A stretch of DNA of 64,000 bases from Sinorhizobium mexicanum (GTDB taxonomy: Bacteria; Pseudomonadota; Alphaproteobacteria; Rhizobiales; Rhizobiaceae), in contig NZ_CP041238.1 in assembly GCF_013488225.1 (NCBI RefSeq), forward strand, positions 521,501-585,500, written 5' to 3'. The first letter of the stretch is position 1, and the number at the start of each line of letters is the position of its first letter. The position numbers and the translations under genes were made by a program. The notes beneath the pieces were generated by a model. That model ran no database searches. It saw only the letters and a list, made by a program, of their open reading frames with translations, and had not been told where the DNA came from. Below, piece after piece: positions 20,723 through 29,660 of the stretch.

Positions 20723-21925
20723 CTATTTTTTGGCGATTGAGGCCGTGGCCCCTTCGGCCGGCTGCGGGGCAACGAGGACGCCGGGCCGGACGCGCTGCAG
20801 CCCGTTGACGACGATGCTCTCTCCCGGCTTCAGCCCGGCATCGACGATCCTGAGGCCATCGGCCGTCGGTCCGAGGGTCACCTGGCGGTACTCGACCTTG
20901 TTGTCGGCGCCGACCACCAGCACGAATTTCTTGTCCTGGTCCGAACCGATGGCACGATCGCTGACCACCAGCTTTTCCGTTGGAGCCGGGTCGCCGATGC
21001 GGATGCGGACGAACTGACCGGGGATCAGCCGGCCGTCAGCGTTGTTGAGCGCTGCCCGGACGCGGACCGTACCGGTGGTGGCGTCCACCTCGTTGTTGAT
21101 GAGCTGGATATGGCCGGTGATCGGTGTGCCCTCGTCGGCGGCGGTGCCGATCTCGACGGGAATGCGCTCGATTGCGTTGCTGCCGGCGGAGGCGGAAAGC
21201 TTGGCCAGGGCCGCGGCGACCACCTCCTCGTTGACGTTGAAACTCGCATAGATCGGATCGATCGAGACGAGCGTCGTCAGGACCGGCGAGGCGGAGCCGG
21301 CGGCCACGAGATTGCCCGCAGTCACCTCCAGCCTGCCAACGCGGCCGGAAATCGGCGCACGCACCTCAGTATATTGAAGGTCCAGCCGGGCCGAACGCAG
21401 CGCCGCCTTTGCCGAGCGGACATTCGCCTGCGCTTCGTCGTAGACGCTCAGGCGCTGATCGACTCCGCTTTGCGGGATCGCGCTGGTGGTGACCAGCTTG
21501 CGGCCGCGTTCAAGCTCGGTTTTCGCAAGTGCGACGCGCGCTTCGGCGGCCGCAACCTGGGCCTCGGCGCGCTCGACGGCGGCGGCATAGGGCTCGGGAT
21601 CGATGGTGACGAGGAGGTCGCCCTTCTCAACCAGGGCGCCCTCGCGGAAATGCGCTTCGAGAACGGCGCCGCCGACGCGGGGCCGCACCTCGACGCGCTC
21701 GATCGCCTCGAGTCGCCCGGAGAAATTCTCCCAGGTCGTAATCCGGCGCGATTCTGCCTTGGCCACCGAAACGGGAACGGCCGGCGGCGGCGCGGCCGCG
21801 TCGGTCGCGGCATCAGCCGTGAACCGAGAGGGCAGGCCGAAGAAAACGGCGGTTCCCCCGGCAACGGACAATAGGATACTCAGGCCGGCGCCCCAAAGGA
21901 CCCGGCGGGTTACGGTCGATGTCAT
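20723..21925 (-). CDS. RND efflux periplasmic adaptor (membrane-fusion protein)
   Basis: A 400-residue AcrA/MexA-type adaptor linking the inner-membrane pump to an outer-membrane channel. An N-terminal membrane anchor (about 9-30) is followed by lipoyl halves (GRLEAIERVEVRPRVGG and YTEVRAPISGRVGRLEV), an alpha-helical hairpin (about 115-180), and beta-barrel and membrane-proximal domains to the end. AAGGAGA precedes ATG 21925. The mature start has no lipobox cysteine, so it is anchored by a helix rather than a lipid. It follows the esterase-like gene by 48 bases. Confidence 0.93.
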   Translation of the reverse strand: MTSTVTRRVLWGAGLSILLSVAGGTAVFFGLPSRFTADAATDAAAPPPAVPVSVAKAESRRITTWENFSGRLEAIERVEVRPRVGGAVLEAHFREGALVEKGDLLVTIDPEPYAAAVERAEAQVAAAEARVALAKTELERGRKLVTTSAIPQSGVDQRLSVYDEAQANVRSAKAALRSARLDLQYTEVRAPISGRVGRLEVTAGNLVAAGSASPVLTTLVSIDPIYASFNVNEEVVAAALAKLSASAGSNAIERIPVEIGTAADEGTPITGHIQLINNEVDATTGTVRVRAALNNADGRLIPGQFVRIRIGDPAPTEKLVVSDRAIGSDQDKKFVLVVGADNKVEYRQVTLGPTADGLRIVDAGLKPGESIVVNGLQRVRPGVLVAPQPAEGATASIAKK

Positions 21926-21973
21926 ATTTTTCTCCTTGCCGGTTGGGAGCCCGGCCTAGTTCGTCTTCATCTG

Positions 21974-22801
21974 CTAATTCGGCTTCGCCCCCGCCTCCTG
22001 GAAAAAGCGGGAGAAAATGCCGGAAATCATCTGTTCCTGCACAGGCCAGTTTTCCTGCGACGAGGTGTTGGCGGGGAGCCAGGCGGCGCCCCCCGAAAGC
22101 ACGTGCGTTTCTACCGGGACCCCGGCCTTGCGAAGCCGCTCCGCGTAGGCCTCGGCTTCGTCGCGCATCGGACACTGCTCGCTGGTGATGACGAGGGCGG
22201 GAACGAGCCCGCCCAGTCGCGTGCAATGTCCGGGCGCCGCATAAGGGTGCGTCAGTCCGCTGCGTTCGCCGAGGTAGCGTTGCCAGCCATCAGCGATCAA
22301 CTGCACCGACGTCTGCGGACAGTACTTCCGGAACGATGCGGTCGCCATGCAGGGATCGAGCAGGGGCGACAGGAGGATCTGGCCCTTCAGATCCGAGAGG
22401 AACTGGTCGCGCGCCATCAGCGCCAGGCCGGCTGCGAGGTTTCCGCCCGCTTCCTCGCCGGCAACGAACAGCATCGACTTCTTGTGCGCGAACTGCGGGC
22501 AGCGGTTGCGCATGGACGACAGCATGGCGTACGAGACTTCAAGCGCCGCCGGGAACGGGCTCAGGCAGGCCGAAGGGTATTCCGGCGAAATGACCACGGC
22601 GCCTGCGGCGGCAAGCGCGCTCGCCACTTTCTCGCCGGCCGCAACCGATTCCCCGACGAAGGACCCGCCGTGAAAATGAAGCACGACCGGAGGCGGGGTC
22701 AGCAACGTGGCGCCGCGGTAGACGCGCGCGCGGCACGCCCCGTGACCCGTCTGCATCGTCTCTTCGGTAAAATGCGCGTTCATCTCTCTTGTCTCAGCCA
22801 T
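21974..22801 (-). CDS. alpha/beta-hydrolase of the HSL/acetyl-esterase type, catalytic triad lost
   Basis: A 275-residue protein with the fold signature of hormone-sensitive-lipase-type esterases: oxyanion motif HGGSF (H44-G46), SPEYP..SPFPAALE, and GNLAAGLALMARD. The nucleophile motif GDSAGG reads GEEAGG, placing Glu at 117 where Ser is expected. The acid motif usually read as DPLRDE is CPMRDE (C210), and the usual C-terminal catalytic His aligns with Ala near 240. It is therefore probably a pseudoenzyme, perhaps a binding or regulatory protein. It is first in the RND efflux operon, divergent from a LysR gene. AGGGA lies upstream of ATG 22801. Confidence 0.8.
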   Translation of the reverse strand: MAETREMNAHFTEETMQTGHGACRARVYRGATLLTPPPVVLHFHGGSFVGESVAAGEKVASALAAAGAVVISPEYPSACLSPFPAALEVSYAMLSSMRNRCPQFAHKKSMLFVAGEEAGGNLAAGLALMARDQFLSDLKGQILLSPLLDPCMATASFRKYCPQTSVQLIADGWQRYLGERSGLTHPYAAPGHCTRLGGLVPALVITSEQCPMRDEAEAYAERLRKAGVPVETHVLSGGAAWLPANTSSQENWPVQEQMISGIFSRFFQEAGAKPN

Positions 22802-22922
22802 GGGGCAATCCCTAGATGAGGGACAGCCCGCGATGTTTGCAGCATAACATTGTCTTTCGTCTGGAATAGTCAGCGGGTCCTGATTACACTATTCGCTATT
22901 TCGAACAATTCGGTTATTGAAA

Positions 22923-23834
22923 ATGGACCAGCTCACGGCCATGCGCGCCTTTCTCCGTGTGGTGGAGACCGGCAATTTCACCCGGGCATCCGCCTCCCTC
23001 AACATGCCGAAAGCAACGGTGACCAACCTCATCCAGGGGCTGGAGGCGCACCTGAGCACCAAGTTGCTCAATCGCACGACGCGGCGCGTTCTGGTGACGC
23101 CGGACGGCGCACTCTACTACGAGCGTGCCGCACGCCTGCTCTCTGATCTCGATGAACTGGACGGCAGCCTCTCGACTGCCCAGAGCCTGCCGAAGGGCAG
23201 ACTGCGCGTCGAAACAGCGAGCGCCTTTGCCAACCTGATCATCATTCCGGCATTGCCCGAATTCCATAAGAAATACCCGGACATACAGATCGACCTCGGC
23301 GTATCGGATCGCACGATCGACTATCTTGCCGAAAATGTCGATTGCGCCATCCGCGCTGGCAATTTGACGGACCAATCGCTGATCGCCCGGCGCATTACGG
23401 AGATGAAATTCATCACCTGCGCCTCGCGGGACTTCCTCGAGCGGCATCCGGTGCCGCGACACCCATCGGACCTCGAGAAGAATTGTTATGCCGTCGGCTA
23501 CTTCCTGCCGAAGTCAGGACAGCAGATGCCCTTCCATTTCCGGCGGGGAAACGAAGAGATCGAGGTCAATAGCCGCTATACCGTGGCCGCAAACGAGGCG
23601 ACGACCTATATCGCCGCCGCGCGGGCGGGAATGGGTGTCATCCAAGCGCCGTTCTTCATGGTTCGCGACGATCTTCGCGCCGGCACCATGGTCCCGGTAC
23701 TGCCCGATTGGCAGGTCGATTCGATGCCGATCTATCTGGTCTATCCGCCGAACCGGCACTTGAGCAGCCGGCTGCGCGTCTTTGCAGACTGGGTCGTGAA
23801 GGTCATGGCGCAGTCGCAGATGGACCTGGATTGA
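22923..23834 (+). CDS. LysR-family transcriptional regulator
   Basis: A 303-residue LysR-type regulator. The N-terminal winged HTH ([38 protein letters not shown]) is followed by a periplasmic-binding-like effector domain ([41 protein letters not shown]). This subgroup often represses or activates adjacent efflux or oxidoreductase genes. It is divergent from the pseudo-esterase-RND operon across a gap of about 120 bases, so it is the likely regulator of that operon. ATG 22923 is used; TTG 22917 is in frame. Confidence 0.9.
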   Translation: MDQLTAMRAFLRVVETGNFTRASASLNMPKATVTNLIQGLEAHLSTKLLNRTTRRVLVTPDGALYYERAARLLSDLDELDGSLSTAQSLPKGRLRVETASAFANLIIIPALPEFHKKYPDIQIDLGVSDRTIDYLAENVDCAIRAGNLTDQSLIARRITEMKFITCASRDFLERHPVPRHPSDLEKNCYAVGYFLPKSGQQMPFHFRRGNEEIEVNSRYTVAANEATTYIAAARAGMGVIQAPFFMVRDDLRAGTMVPVLPDWQVDSMPIYLVYPPNRHLSSRLRVFADWVVKVMAQSQMDLD

Positions 23835-23910
23835 CTGAGCGGGCGAAAAAATAGCCCGCGCATGAAGTGCCGTTCATGGGCGGATATTCCGATGCCACTA
23901 CGAGTCGCCG

Positions 23911-23995
23911 CCGCATGTATCCCTAAACCGGATCTGATTTAGGGACACAAACATGCAGCAATTCAAAGTGCTACAGCGTCTACTGCGCGTCTGAG
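23911..23995. repeat. RIME-like repeat, near-full copy
   Basis: Runs from cgcatgt through the ccctaaa..gatttaggg palindrome to acatgcagcaattcaaagtgctacagcg and a shortened gcgcgtctgaga end. The final arm is degenerate. Confidence 0.75.
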
Positions 23996-24013
23996 AACCA
24001 CGGCGCTCCAGCC

Positions 24014-24673
24014 TTACGCGGTCGGCTGCTTCGTCTTGCGGAGATAGGGCAGGATCGTATCGAAGGAGCCGAAGCGCTGGATCGCATCCTCGTTGGATAC
24101 GGCCGCGGTAATGATGACGTCCTCGCCCTGCTGCCAGTTCGCCGGTGTCGCGACCTGGTGCTTGGCGGTCAGCTGGATCGAATCGATCGCACGCAGGATC
24201 TCGTTGAAATTGCGGCCCGTCGTCATCGGGTAGGTGAGGATCAGCTTGATCTTCTTGTCCGGGCCGATGACGTAGACCGAACGCACGGTGGCGTTGTCGG
24301 CCGGTGTGCGGCCCTCCGAAGTCTCGCCGGCATCGGCCGGCAGCATGTCGTAGAGCTTGGCCACCTTGAGGTCCTTGTCGCCGATCAGCGGATATTCGAC
24401 GTCGAAACCGGTCGCGACCTTGATGTCGTTCTTCCACTTGCTGTGGCTTTCGACCGGATCGACGGAGATGCCGATGATCTTGACGCCGCGCTTGCGGAAT
24501 TCGTTCTCGATCCCGGCCATGGCGCCGAGTTCGGTGGTGCAGACGGGCGTGAAATTCTTCGGATGCGAGAAGAGGACGGCCCAGCCGTCGCCGATCCATT
24601 GGTGGAAATTGATCGAGCCTTGGGTGGTCTCGGCGGTGAAGTCGGGCGCTGTTTGGTTGATACGGAGGCTCAT
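24014..24673 (-). CDS. 1-Cys peroxiredoxin (Prx6-like)
   Basis: A 219-residue peroxidase that reduces hydroperoxides. Peroxidatic C45 lies in FTPVCTTELG. The long C-terminal arm (about residues 165-219, ANWQQGEDVIITAAVSNEDA) marks the Prx6 rather than the AhpC subfamily. VLFSHPKNFTPVC and GISVDPVESHSKW are family motifs. No resolving cysteine is seen, so an external thiol is needed. The gene stands alone. Confidence 0.92.
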   Translation of the reverse strand: MSLRINQTAPDFTAETTQGSINFHQWIGDGWAVLFSHPKNFTPVCTTELGAMAGIENEFRKRGVKIIGISVDPVESHSKWKNDIKVATGFDVEYPLIGDKDLKVAKLYDMLPADAGETSEGRTPADNATVRSVYVIGPDKKIKLILTYPMTTGRNFNEILRAIDSIQLTAKHQVATPANWQQGEDVIITAAVSNEDAIQRFGSFDTILPYLRKTKQPTA

Positions 24674-25068
24674 GGTCTGCTCCTTTATGGCTGGCGATTA
24701 GGTTTGCGCAGGATAGCGCAAACCTGGCGCTTTTCGAGGAGGAAACGTGCTTGAACGATCCGCAAAAAGGATGTCAGCAGCGTGATATACCGCTTTTGGA
24801 GAAAAAAATCGCTCGGGCACACGCAGTGCTAGAATTCATCGAAATGTGCTCGAATAAAGGAGATGTTTCAGTACTGCGCGAGGCGCCTGGCCGCCTCGCT
24901 CCAAGGCGTCTCGCCGAGCCGGGCGCGCTCCTGCCGAGGGCAGCAGCAGGCGAACGCGATACGCATCAGCCCCCGTCGAGCGGAGGGGCTTTCCGCCCGC
25001 ATCTACGTTTCAACGCATCAGGATGACGTTTGTGATTTTGGGCCGATCCGGCCCAAAATCGTTGTGAT
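24674..25068. other. 395-base gap without a convincing gene
   Basis: Contains the peroxiredoxin promoter side, several weak open frames (one beginning right after aaaggag at about 24863) and a composite palindromic repeat toward 25075. Codon use and start contexts do not support a gene. Confidence 0.5.
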
Positions 25069-25072
25069 CTAG
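24967..25072. repeat. composite palindromic repeat, copy 1
   Basis: A degenerate left part (ctttccgcccgcatcta) is followed by a perfect hairpin: GATTTTGGGCC (25034-25044) pairs with GGCCCAAAATC (25050-25060), flanked by gtgatcta. Related composites lie at 27110-27212 and 50027-50135. The hairpin also sits where the helicase gene should terminate. Confidence 0.65.
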
Positions 25073-26949
25073 TATTGCCTGTTCTTGGCGTTGGCGCGTT
25101 TCGCTTTGGGTTTGAAGCCGCCGGCGTCCTTTTGCGCTCCCGGCTTGCCCTTCTTGCTCCGAGATTTGTCGTCCCGTTTATCAGCACGTGCGTCCTCGGC
25201 CATAGCCGGCTTCTTTTCGAACTTGCGCTTCGGTTCGAAATCTTCGCGTGCTGGGTCGGCGGTCCGCTTCTTCGCGAAACCGGGTTTTTCCTGTCGCGGC
25301 GGTGAGAGATCCGGAGTGCCCGCGAGCGCCTTGACGCGGATGCCCTTTTCCAGGGTCAGGTTCGGACCGATCGCCGAGAGGAAGCGTTCGGCGCCCTCGG
25401 CCGTCAGTTCGACATAGGTCTCTTCCGGCTGCATCCGGATCGCACCGATGTCGCGCTTGGAGAGCTTGCCGTGGCGGCACAGCATCGGGATCAGCCAGCG
25501 CGGCTCGGCATTCTGCTTGCGGCCGACCGAGAGCGAAAACCAGCTGCCGTCGGTGAAGTCGGCGCGCGGTGCGCTGAAGTCGTCGCGCGAGGTTGCGGCA
25601 GCATCGCGCCGTTCTTTCCTGCGGTCGTTGGTGAGCGAAACATCGGCGAGATCCTCCGGCGCCGAGCGACCGGAACGGAACTGCCGCACGAAGGCCGCCG
25701 CCAGCTTCTCAGCGCCGTGACGGTCGATCAGAGCCCGCACGATCGCCTGCTCGTCCGCGCGCAGCGGTTCATCGAACGCTGGGTCAGCGACGATGCGCTC
25801 GTCGTCGCGGCTCGCTACCTCGTCCGCGGACGGCGGTTTTGCCCAGGTCGCGGTGATACGCGCATTTTCCAGGAGCCTTTCGGCCTTGCGGCGCGCATTG
25901 ATGGGGACGATCAGCGCGCTGACGCCCTTCTGGCCCGCGCGACCCGTGCGTCCACTCCGATGCAGCAAGGTCTCAGGATTGGTCGGCAGATCGGCGTGTA
26001 TCACGAGTTCCAGTCCGGGCAGGTCGATGCCGCGAGCTGCAACATCGGTCGCGATGCAGACGCGGGCGCGGCCGTCGCGCATCGCCTGCAGCGCGTGGGT
26101 GCGTTCGTTCTGGCTGAGTTCCCCGGAGAGCGCCACGACAGAGAAGCCGCGATTGTTGAAGCGGGCGGTCAGGTGATTGACCGCGGCACGGGTGGAACAG
26201 AAGACGATGGCGTTTCGCGCCTCGTAGTAGCGAAGCACGTTGATGATCGCGTTCTCGCGGTCGCTCGGGGCGACAACGAGCGAACGATATTCGATATCGC
26301 CATGCTGCTTCTCTGCGGATGCGGTGCTGATGCGTATGGCATCCCGCTGGTAGTTCTTGGCAAGCGTCGCGATCGAGCGCGGCACCGTCGCCGAAAACAT
26401 CAGCGTGCGCCGGTCGGCCGGCGCCGCCTCGAGGATGAACTCCAGATCCTCACGGAAGCCGAGGTCCAGCATTTCGTCCGCTTCGTCCAGCACGATAGCG
26501 CGGAGTGCCGAGATGTCGAGCGAATCCCGGCGAATGTGGTCGCAGAGCCGCCCCGGTGTGCCGACGACGATGTGGGCACCGCGTTCGAGCGCGCGCCGCT
26601 CGTTGCGCATGTCCATGCCGCCGACGCAGGAGGCGATGGTGGCGCCCGCCACCTCGTAGAGCCATTCGAGTTCGCGCTTGACCTGGAGCGCCAGTTCGCG
26701 CGTTGGCGCAATGACAAGCGCGAGCGGTGCGCCAGCCGCGCCAAAACGCTCCGTGCCGGCGAGCAGCGTCGGCGCAAGCGCCAGGCCGAAGGCCACGGTC
26801 TTGCCGGACCCGGTCTGGGCCGAAACCAGCGCGTCGGCGCCATCGAGCGCCGGATCGAGCATCGCCTTTTGTACCGGCGTCAGCTCGTTGTAACCGCGTC
26901 TTGCCAACGCCTCGGCGATCGCGGGCGCGATCCCATCGAACTCAGTCAT
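25069..26949 (-). CDS. DEAD-box RNA helicase with DbpA-type C-terminal RNA-binding domain
   Basis: A 626-residue ATP-dependent RNA helicase. Motifs in order: Q motif (GYNELTPVQ), I (AQTGSGKT), Ia (PTRELA), Ib (TPGRL), II (VLDEADEML), III (SAT), V (ATDVAARGIDLP) and VI (HRSGRTGRAG). A DbpA/CsdA-like RNA-binding fold follows at about 480-550 (GSWFSLSVGRKQNAEPRWLI), then a Lys-rich low-complexity tail (about 560-626). Likely roles are ribosome assembly and cold-shock mRNA handling. The gene is monocistronic. Confidence 0.93.
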   Translation of the reverse strand: MTEFDGIAPAIAEALARRGYNELTPVQKAMLDPALDGADALVSAQTGSGKTVAFGLALAPTLLAGTERFGAAGAPLALVIAPTRELALQVKRELEWLYEVAGATIASCVGGMDMRNERRALERGAHIVVGTPGRLCDHIRRDSLDISALRAIVLDEADEMLDLGFREDLEFILEAAPADRRTLMFSATVPRSIATLAKNYQRDAIRISTASAEKQHGDIEYRSLVVAPSDRENAIINVLRYYEARNAIVFCSTRAAVNHLTARFNNRGFSVVALSGELSQNERTHALQAMRDGRARVCIATDVAARGIDLPGLELVIHADLPTNPETLLHRSGRTGRAGQKGVSALIVPINARRKAERLLENARITATWAKPPSADEVASRDDERIVADPAFDEPLRADEQAIVRALIDRHGAEKLAAAFVRQFRSGRSAPEDLADVSLTNDRRKERRDAAATSRDDFSAPRADFTDGSWFSLSVGRKQNAEPRWLIPMLCRHGKLSKRDIGAIRMQPEETYVELTAEGAERFLSAIGPNLTLEKGIRVKALAGTPDLSPPRQEKPGFAKKRTADPAREDFEPKRKFEKKPAMAEDARADKRDDKSRSKKGKPGAQKDAGGFKPKAKRANAKNRQY

Positions 26950-27109
26950 AGCTTGTCTTTCGGATTTCGGTCTTCACGCCGACGAACGAGCGGATTTGGA
27001 TCAGGTCGTCGTCATCAGGCGTCGATTGCCGCGGCCAACACGTCGCGGGCCTGTTCATGGCGCGCTACATACGCGGCAGCAACGCCAATGTACAGGCGGA
27101 ATCTTTACG

Positions 27110-27212
27110 GCGGGATGAGGAAAAGTGCGCGCGGTCTTCCGCCCGCATCCCACTCTAAGCTCTATCGATCACGACGATTTCGGGTCGGTTCGACCCAAAA
27201 TCATTGTGATCT
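27110..27212. repeat. composite palindromic repeat, copy 2
   Basis: A first palindrome gcgggatgagg..ccgcccgcatccc (27110-27152) is followed by a second hairpin with 27176-27186 pairing with 27192-27202, flanked by gatcac and gtgat. The right end overlaps the DUF805 stop region. Confidence 0.7.
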
Positions 27213-27593
27213 GGTGCCGGGGCCGTCATTGGGACTGCCGAATTCGTTCTCGCCCTTCACGCTGGGCCACAGGCAGAGGGCGATGAACACGATCGGGCTC
27301 AGCACAGGAATGAAAAGGCAGAGCGCCAGCGGGCCGGGATAGCCGATGTCATGCAGGCGCTTAATCGCCAGCATCGCGATGGAAACGGTCGAAAGGATGC
27401 CTGAAGCGACGAGCGCCAGTGTCCAGAACGCCAATGCGGTGTCTTCGTTTTCGTTCTTCAGCATCTGCATCAGGAAGACGGAGCCGACGAGGAACCAGAA
27501 AAGCCAGGAAAGGAAAAAGGGCAGGCGGCCGATGCGGCCGGAGGGGCTGAAGAACAGCCAGGTCATGCTCGGCTGTCGCCCCTCCTCCGCCAT
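27201..27593 (-). CDS. DUF805 family membrane protein
   Basis: A 130-residue protein with about four membrane helices (LPFFLSWLFWFLVGSVFLM, ALAFWTLALVASGILSTVSI, LALCLFIPVLSPIVFIALCLW) and the DUF805 signatures SPSGRIGRLPFF and AIKRLHDIGYPG. ATG 27593 lies 4 bases past the dapD stop; a second ATG at 27566, after GGAGGAGGGGC, may be the true start. Related rhizobia carry this gene between dapD and dapE. Function unknown. Confidence 0.85.
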   Translation of the reverse strand: MAEEGRQPSMTWLFFSPSGRIGRLPFFLSWLFWFLVGSVFLMQMLKNENEDTALAFWTLALVASGILSTVSIAMLAIKRLHDIGYPGPLALCLFIPVLSPIVFIALCLWPSVKGENEFGSPNDGPGTRSQ

Positions 27594-27597
27594 CGCA

Positions 27598-28455
27598 TCA
27601 ATCTCTGAGCAGTTCGTTGATACCGGTCTTGGCGCGCGTCTTCTCGTCGACGCGCTTGACGATGACCGCGCAATAGAGGTTCGGTGCAGGCTGGCCGTTT
27701 GCCATGGTCGAGCCGGACGGCATCGAGCCTGCCACGACGACGGAATAGGGCGGCACTTCGCCGTACGTCACTTCGCCCGTCGCGCGATCGACGATCTTGG
27801 TCGACTTGCCGATGAAGACGCCCATGCCGAGAACCGAGCCTTCGCGCACGATACAGCCTTCGACGACCTCCGAGCGGGCGCCGATGAAGCAATTGTCCTC
27901 GATGATCGTCGGGCCTGCCTGCATCGGCTCCAGCACGCCGCCGATGCCGACGCCGCCGGAAAGGTGCACGTTCCTGCCGATCTGCGCGCAGGAGCCGACG
28001 GTTGCCCAGGTATCGACCATCGTACCCTCGCCGACATAGGCGCCGAGATTGACGAAGGAGGGCATCAGGATCGCGTTCGGCGCGATATAGGCCGAGCGGC
28101 GGACGACGCAGTTCGGAACGGCGCGGAAGCCGGCCTTCTCGAACTCGTTGACGCTCCAGCCATCGAACTTGGAGGGAACCTTGTCCCACCAGACCGACTC
28201 GCCGGGGCCGCCCTTGACGAGCTCCATCGGGTTCAGACGGAAGGACAGAAGAACGGCCTTCTTCAGCCACTGATTGACGGTCCAGGTGCCATCCGCACCG
28301 CGTTCGGCGACGCGGGCCTTGCCGCTGTCCAGCAGGTTCAGCGCCGCTTCGACCGCTTCGCGGACCGCGCCGCGGGTGCTGGTGTTGACGGCTTCGCGAT
28401 CGTCGAAGGCGGTCTCGATGGTCTGCGACAGGGAGGCAAGGTCGTGGGTCGTCAT
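27598..28455 (-). CDS. dapD: tetrahydrodipicolinate N-succinyltransferase
   Basis: Transfers succinyl from succinyl-CoA to tetrahydrodipicolinate in lysine/meso-DAP synthesis. A 285-residue trimeric left-handed beta-helix enzyme with hexapeptide repeats (about 110-230: [68 protein letters not shown]). DUF805 follows at once. dapE is on the same strand 10 kb downstream. Confidence 0.96.
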   Translation of the reverse strand: MTTHDLASLSQTIETAFDDREAVNTSTRGAVREAVEAALNLLDSGKARVAERGADGTWTVNQWLKKAVLLSFRLNPMELVKGGPGESVWWDKVPSKFDGWSVNEFEKAGFRAVPNCVVRRSAYIAPNAILMPSFVNLGAYVGEGTMVDTWATVGSCAQIGRNVHLSGGVGIGGVLEPMQAGPTIIEDNCFIGARSEVVEGCIVREGSVLGMGVFIGKSTKIVDRATGEVTYGEVPPYSVVVAGSMPSGSTMANGQPAPNLYCAVIVKRVDEKTRAKTGINELLRD

Positions 28456-28760
28456 CGGAATTCCTTGTGTTCGGCGTTGTCGTGCAAGCTCTACTGCATA
28501 ATTCCTTAAATCGGAACCGATTTGAGGACAAAGGTATGCAGCAATTCAAAGTGCTACAGCGACCTCGCGCGTCTCGATGACGCAGTGTGCTGTAGAGGCA
28601 TAAATCTGAAAAGTTGAAGCGCTTTTGGCTCCGACATCTCAGCAGGACTTGGCAAACTTCCGTGTTTCCGGCAGTAGGGACGGCTCTATGACCGAGGAAA
28701 CACGACAGGGCGCGTCCGGACGAGATGCCGTCTGTTCGAAACGCGACGGGAAGATGAAAT
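28456..28760. other. 305-base gap: divergent promoters and repeat
   Basis: Separates divergent dapD and the LOG-family gene. It holds a full RIME-like repeat at 28494-28595 and about 150 bases in front of the LOG-family start; no gene is seen. Confidence 0.55.
28494..28595. repeat. RIME-like palindromic repeat, full copy
   Basis: ctgcata..tatgcag palindrome around taaatcggaaccgattt, spacer caattcaaagtg, then ctacagcg..tgctgtag with gcgcgtc inner arm. Same orientation as 10358-10460. Confidence 0.82.
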
Positions 28761-29660
28761 ATGGCACGTATGAAGAAGCGCAATCTGCGCCGCAAGGATG
28801 GGGTCTGGGATCCGCTGGCCGACAGCTCGCAGAGCAGGCTGCGCGCCTCGACCGTGCCGCTGACGCCGCAGTCGGCCTCGCCGACCTATCGTCTCGCCTA
28901 TGTCGACGATGATTTTCTCTGCCGCGAAGAGTTGAGGCCGGTACGCCTGCAGCTCGAACTCCTGAAGACGGAGATGATGCTCGAGGAGCGGGGCATCAAT
29001 TCGACCGTGGTGATGTTCGGCGGCGCACGCATCCCTGAGCCCAGCGGCGAGGCCTGGGCGGCGAAGAACGATACGCAGCGCAAGAACCTCGAAGCGGCAT
29101 CGATCTACTACGACGAAGCACGCAAGTTCGCGCGGATCTGCTCGGAGCAGTCCGCCAAGCTCGGCCACAAGGAATATGTCATCGTCACCGGCGGCGGCCC
29201 GGGGGTGATGGAGGCGGGAAACCGTGGCGCGGCCGACGCCGGCGCTCCTTCGATCGGGCTCAACATCGTGCTACCGCACGAGCAGGCGCCAAACCGCTTC
29301 GTGACGCCGGAGCTGTCGTTCAATTTCCACTATTTCGCCATTCGCAAGATGCATTTCCTGCTGCGCGCCAAGGCCGTCACCGTGTTTCCCGGCGGCTTCG
29401 GCACGCTCGACGAATTGTTCGAAACGCTGACGCTGATGCAGACCGGCCGTCTAGCCCTGGTGCCGCTCATCCTGTTCGGCGAGAAGTTCTGGCGCACCAT
29501 CGTCAACTTCGAGGCACTGGCCGAGTTCGGCACGATCGCGCCGAACGACGTCGATCTGGTGCATTTCGTCGAGACCGCGGAAGAGGCCTGGGAGATCATC
29601 GCCCGGTTCTACGAGAGCATCGATCCGCGGTCGATGCCGATGGCATCCGGCCGGCGCTAG
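28761..29660 (+). CDS. LOG-family protein (TIGR00730 Rossmann fold)
   Basis: A 299-residue protein of the LOG/lysine-decarboxylase-like family. Family members include cytokinin riboside 5'-monophosphate phosphoribohydrolases. VVMFGGARIPEP, VTGGGPGVMEAGNRGA and the signature PGGFGTLDELFE (about residues 210-221) are present. The 75-residue N-terminal extension is typical of the larger bacterial version. The substrate cannot be deduced; cytokinin activation would be relevant in a plant-associated bacterium. The TAG stop sits exactly at the left end of an IS630 element. Confidence 0.88.
   Translation: MARMKKRNLRRKDGVWDPLADSSQSRLRASTVPLTPQSASPTYRLAYVDDDFLCREELRPVRLQLELLKTEMMLEERGINSTVVMFGGARIPEPSGEAWAAKNDTQRKNLEAASIYYDEARKFARICSEQSAKLGHKEYVIVTGGGPGVMEAGNRGAADAGAPSIGLNIVLPHEQAPNRFVTPELSFNFHYFAIRKMHFLLRAKAVTVFPGGFGTLDELFETLTLMQTGRLALVPLILFGEKFWRTIVNFEALAEFGTIAPNDVDLVHFVETAEEAWEIIARFYESIDPRSMPMASGRR

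Noticed and set aside
24863..25072. A 69-codon frame after aaaggag
   Set aside because: The ribosome binding site touches the start codon, the codon use is poor and the frame ends inside a palindromic repeat.
25471..27342. A 623-codon open frame opposite the helicase gene
   Set aside because: Shadow of the DEAD-box gene; no recognisable domain.
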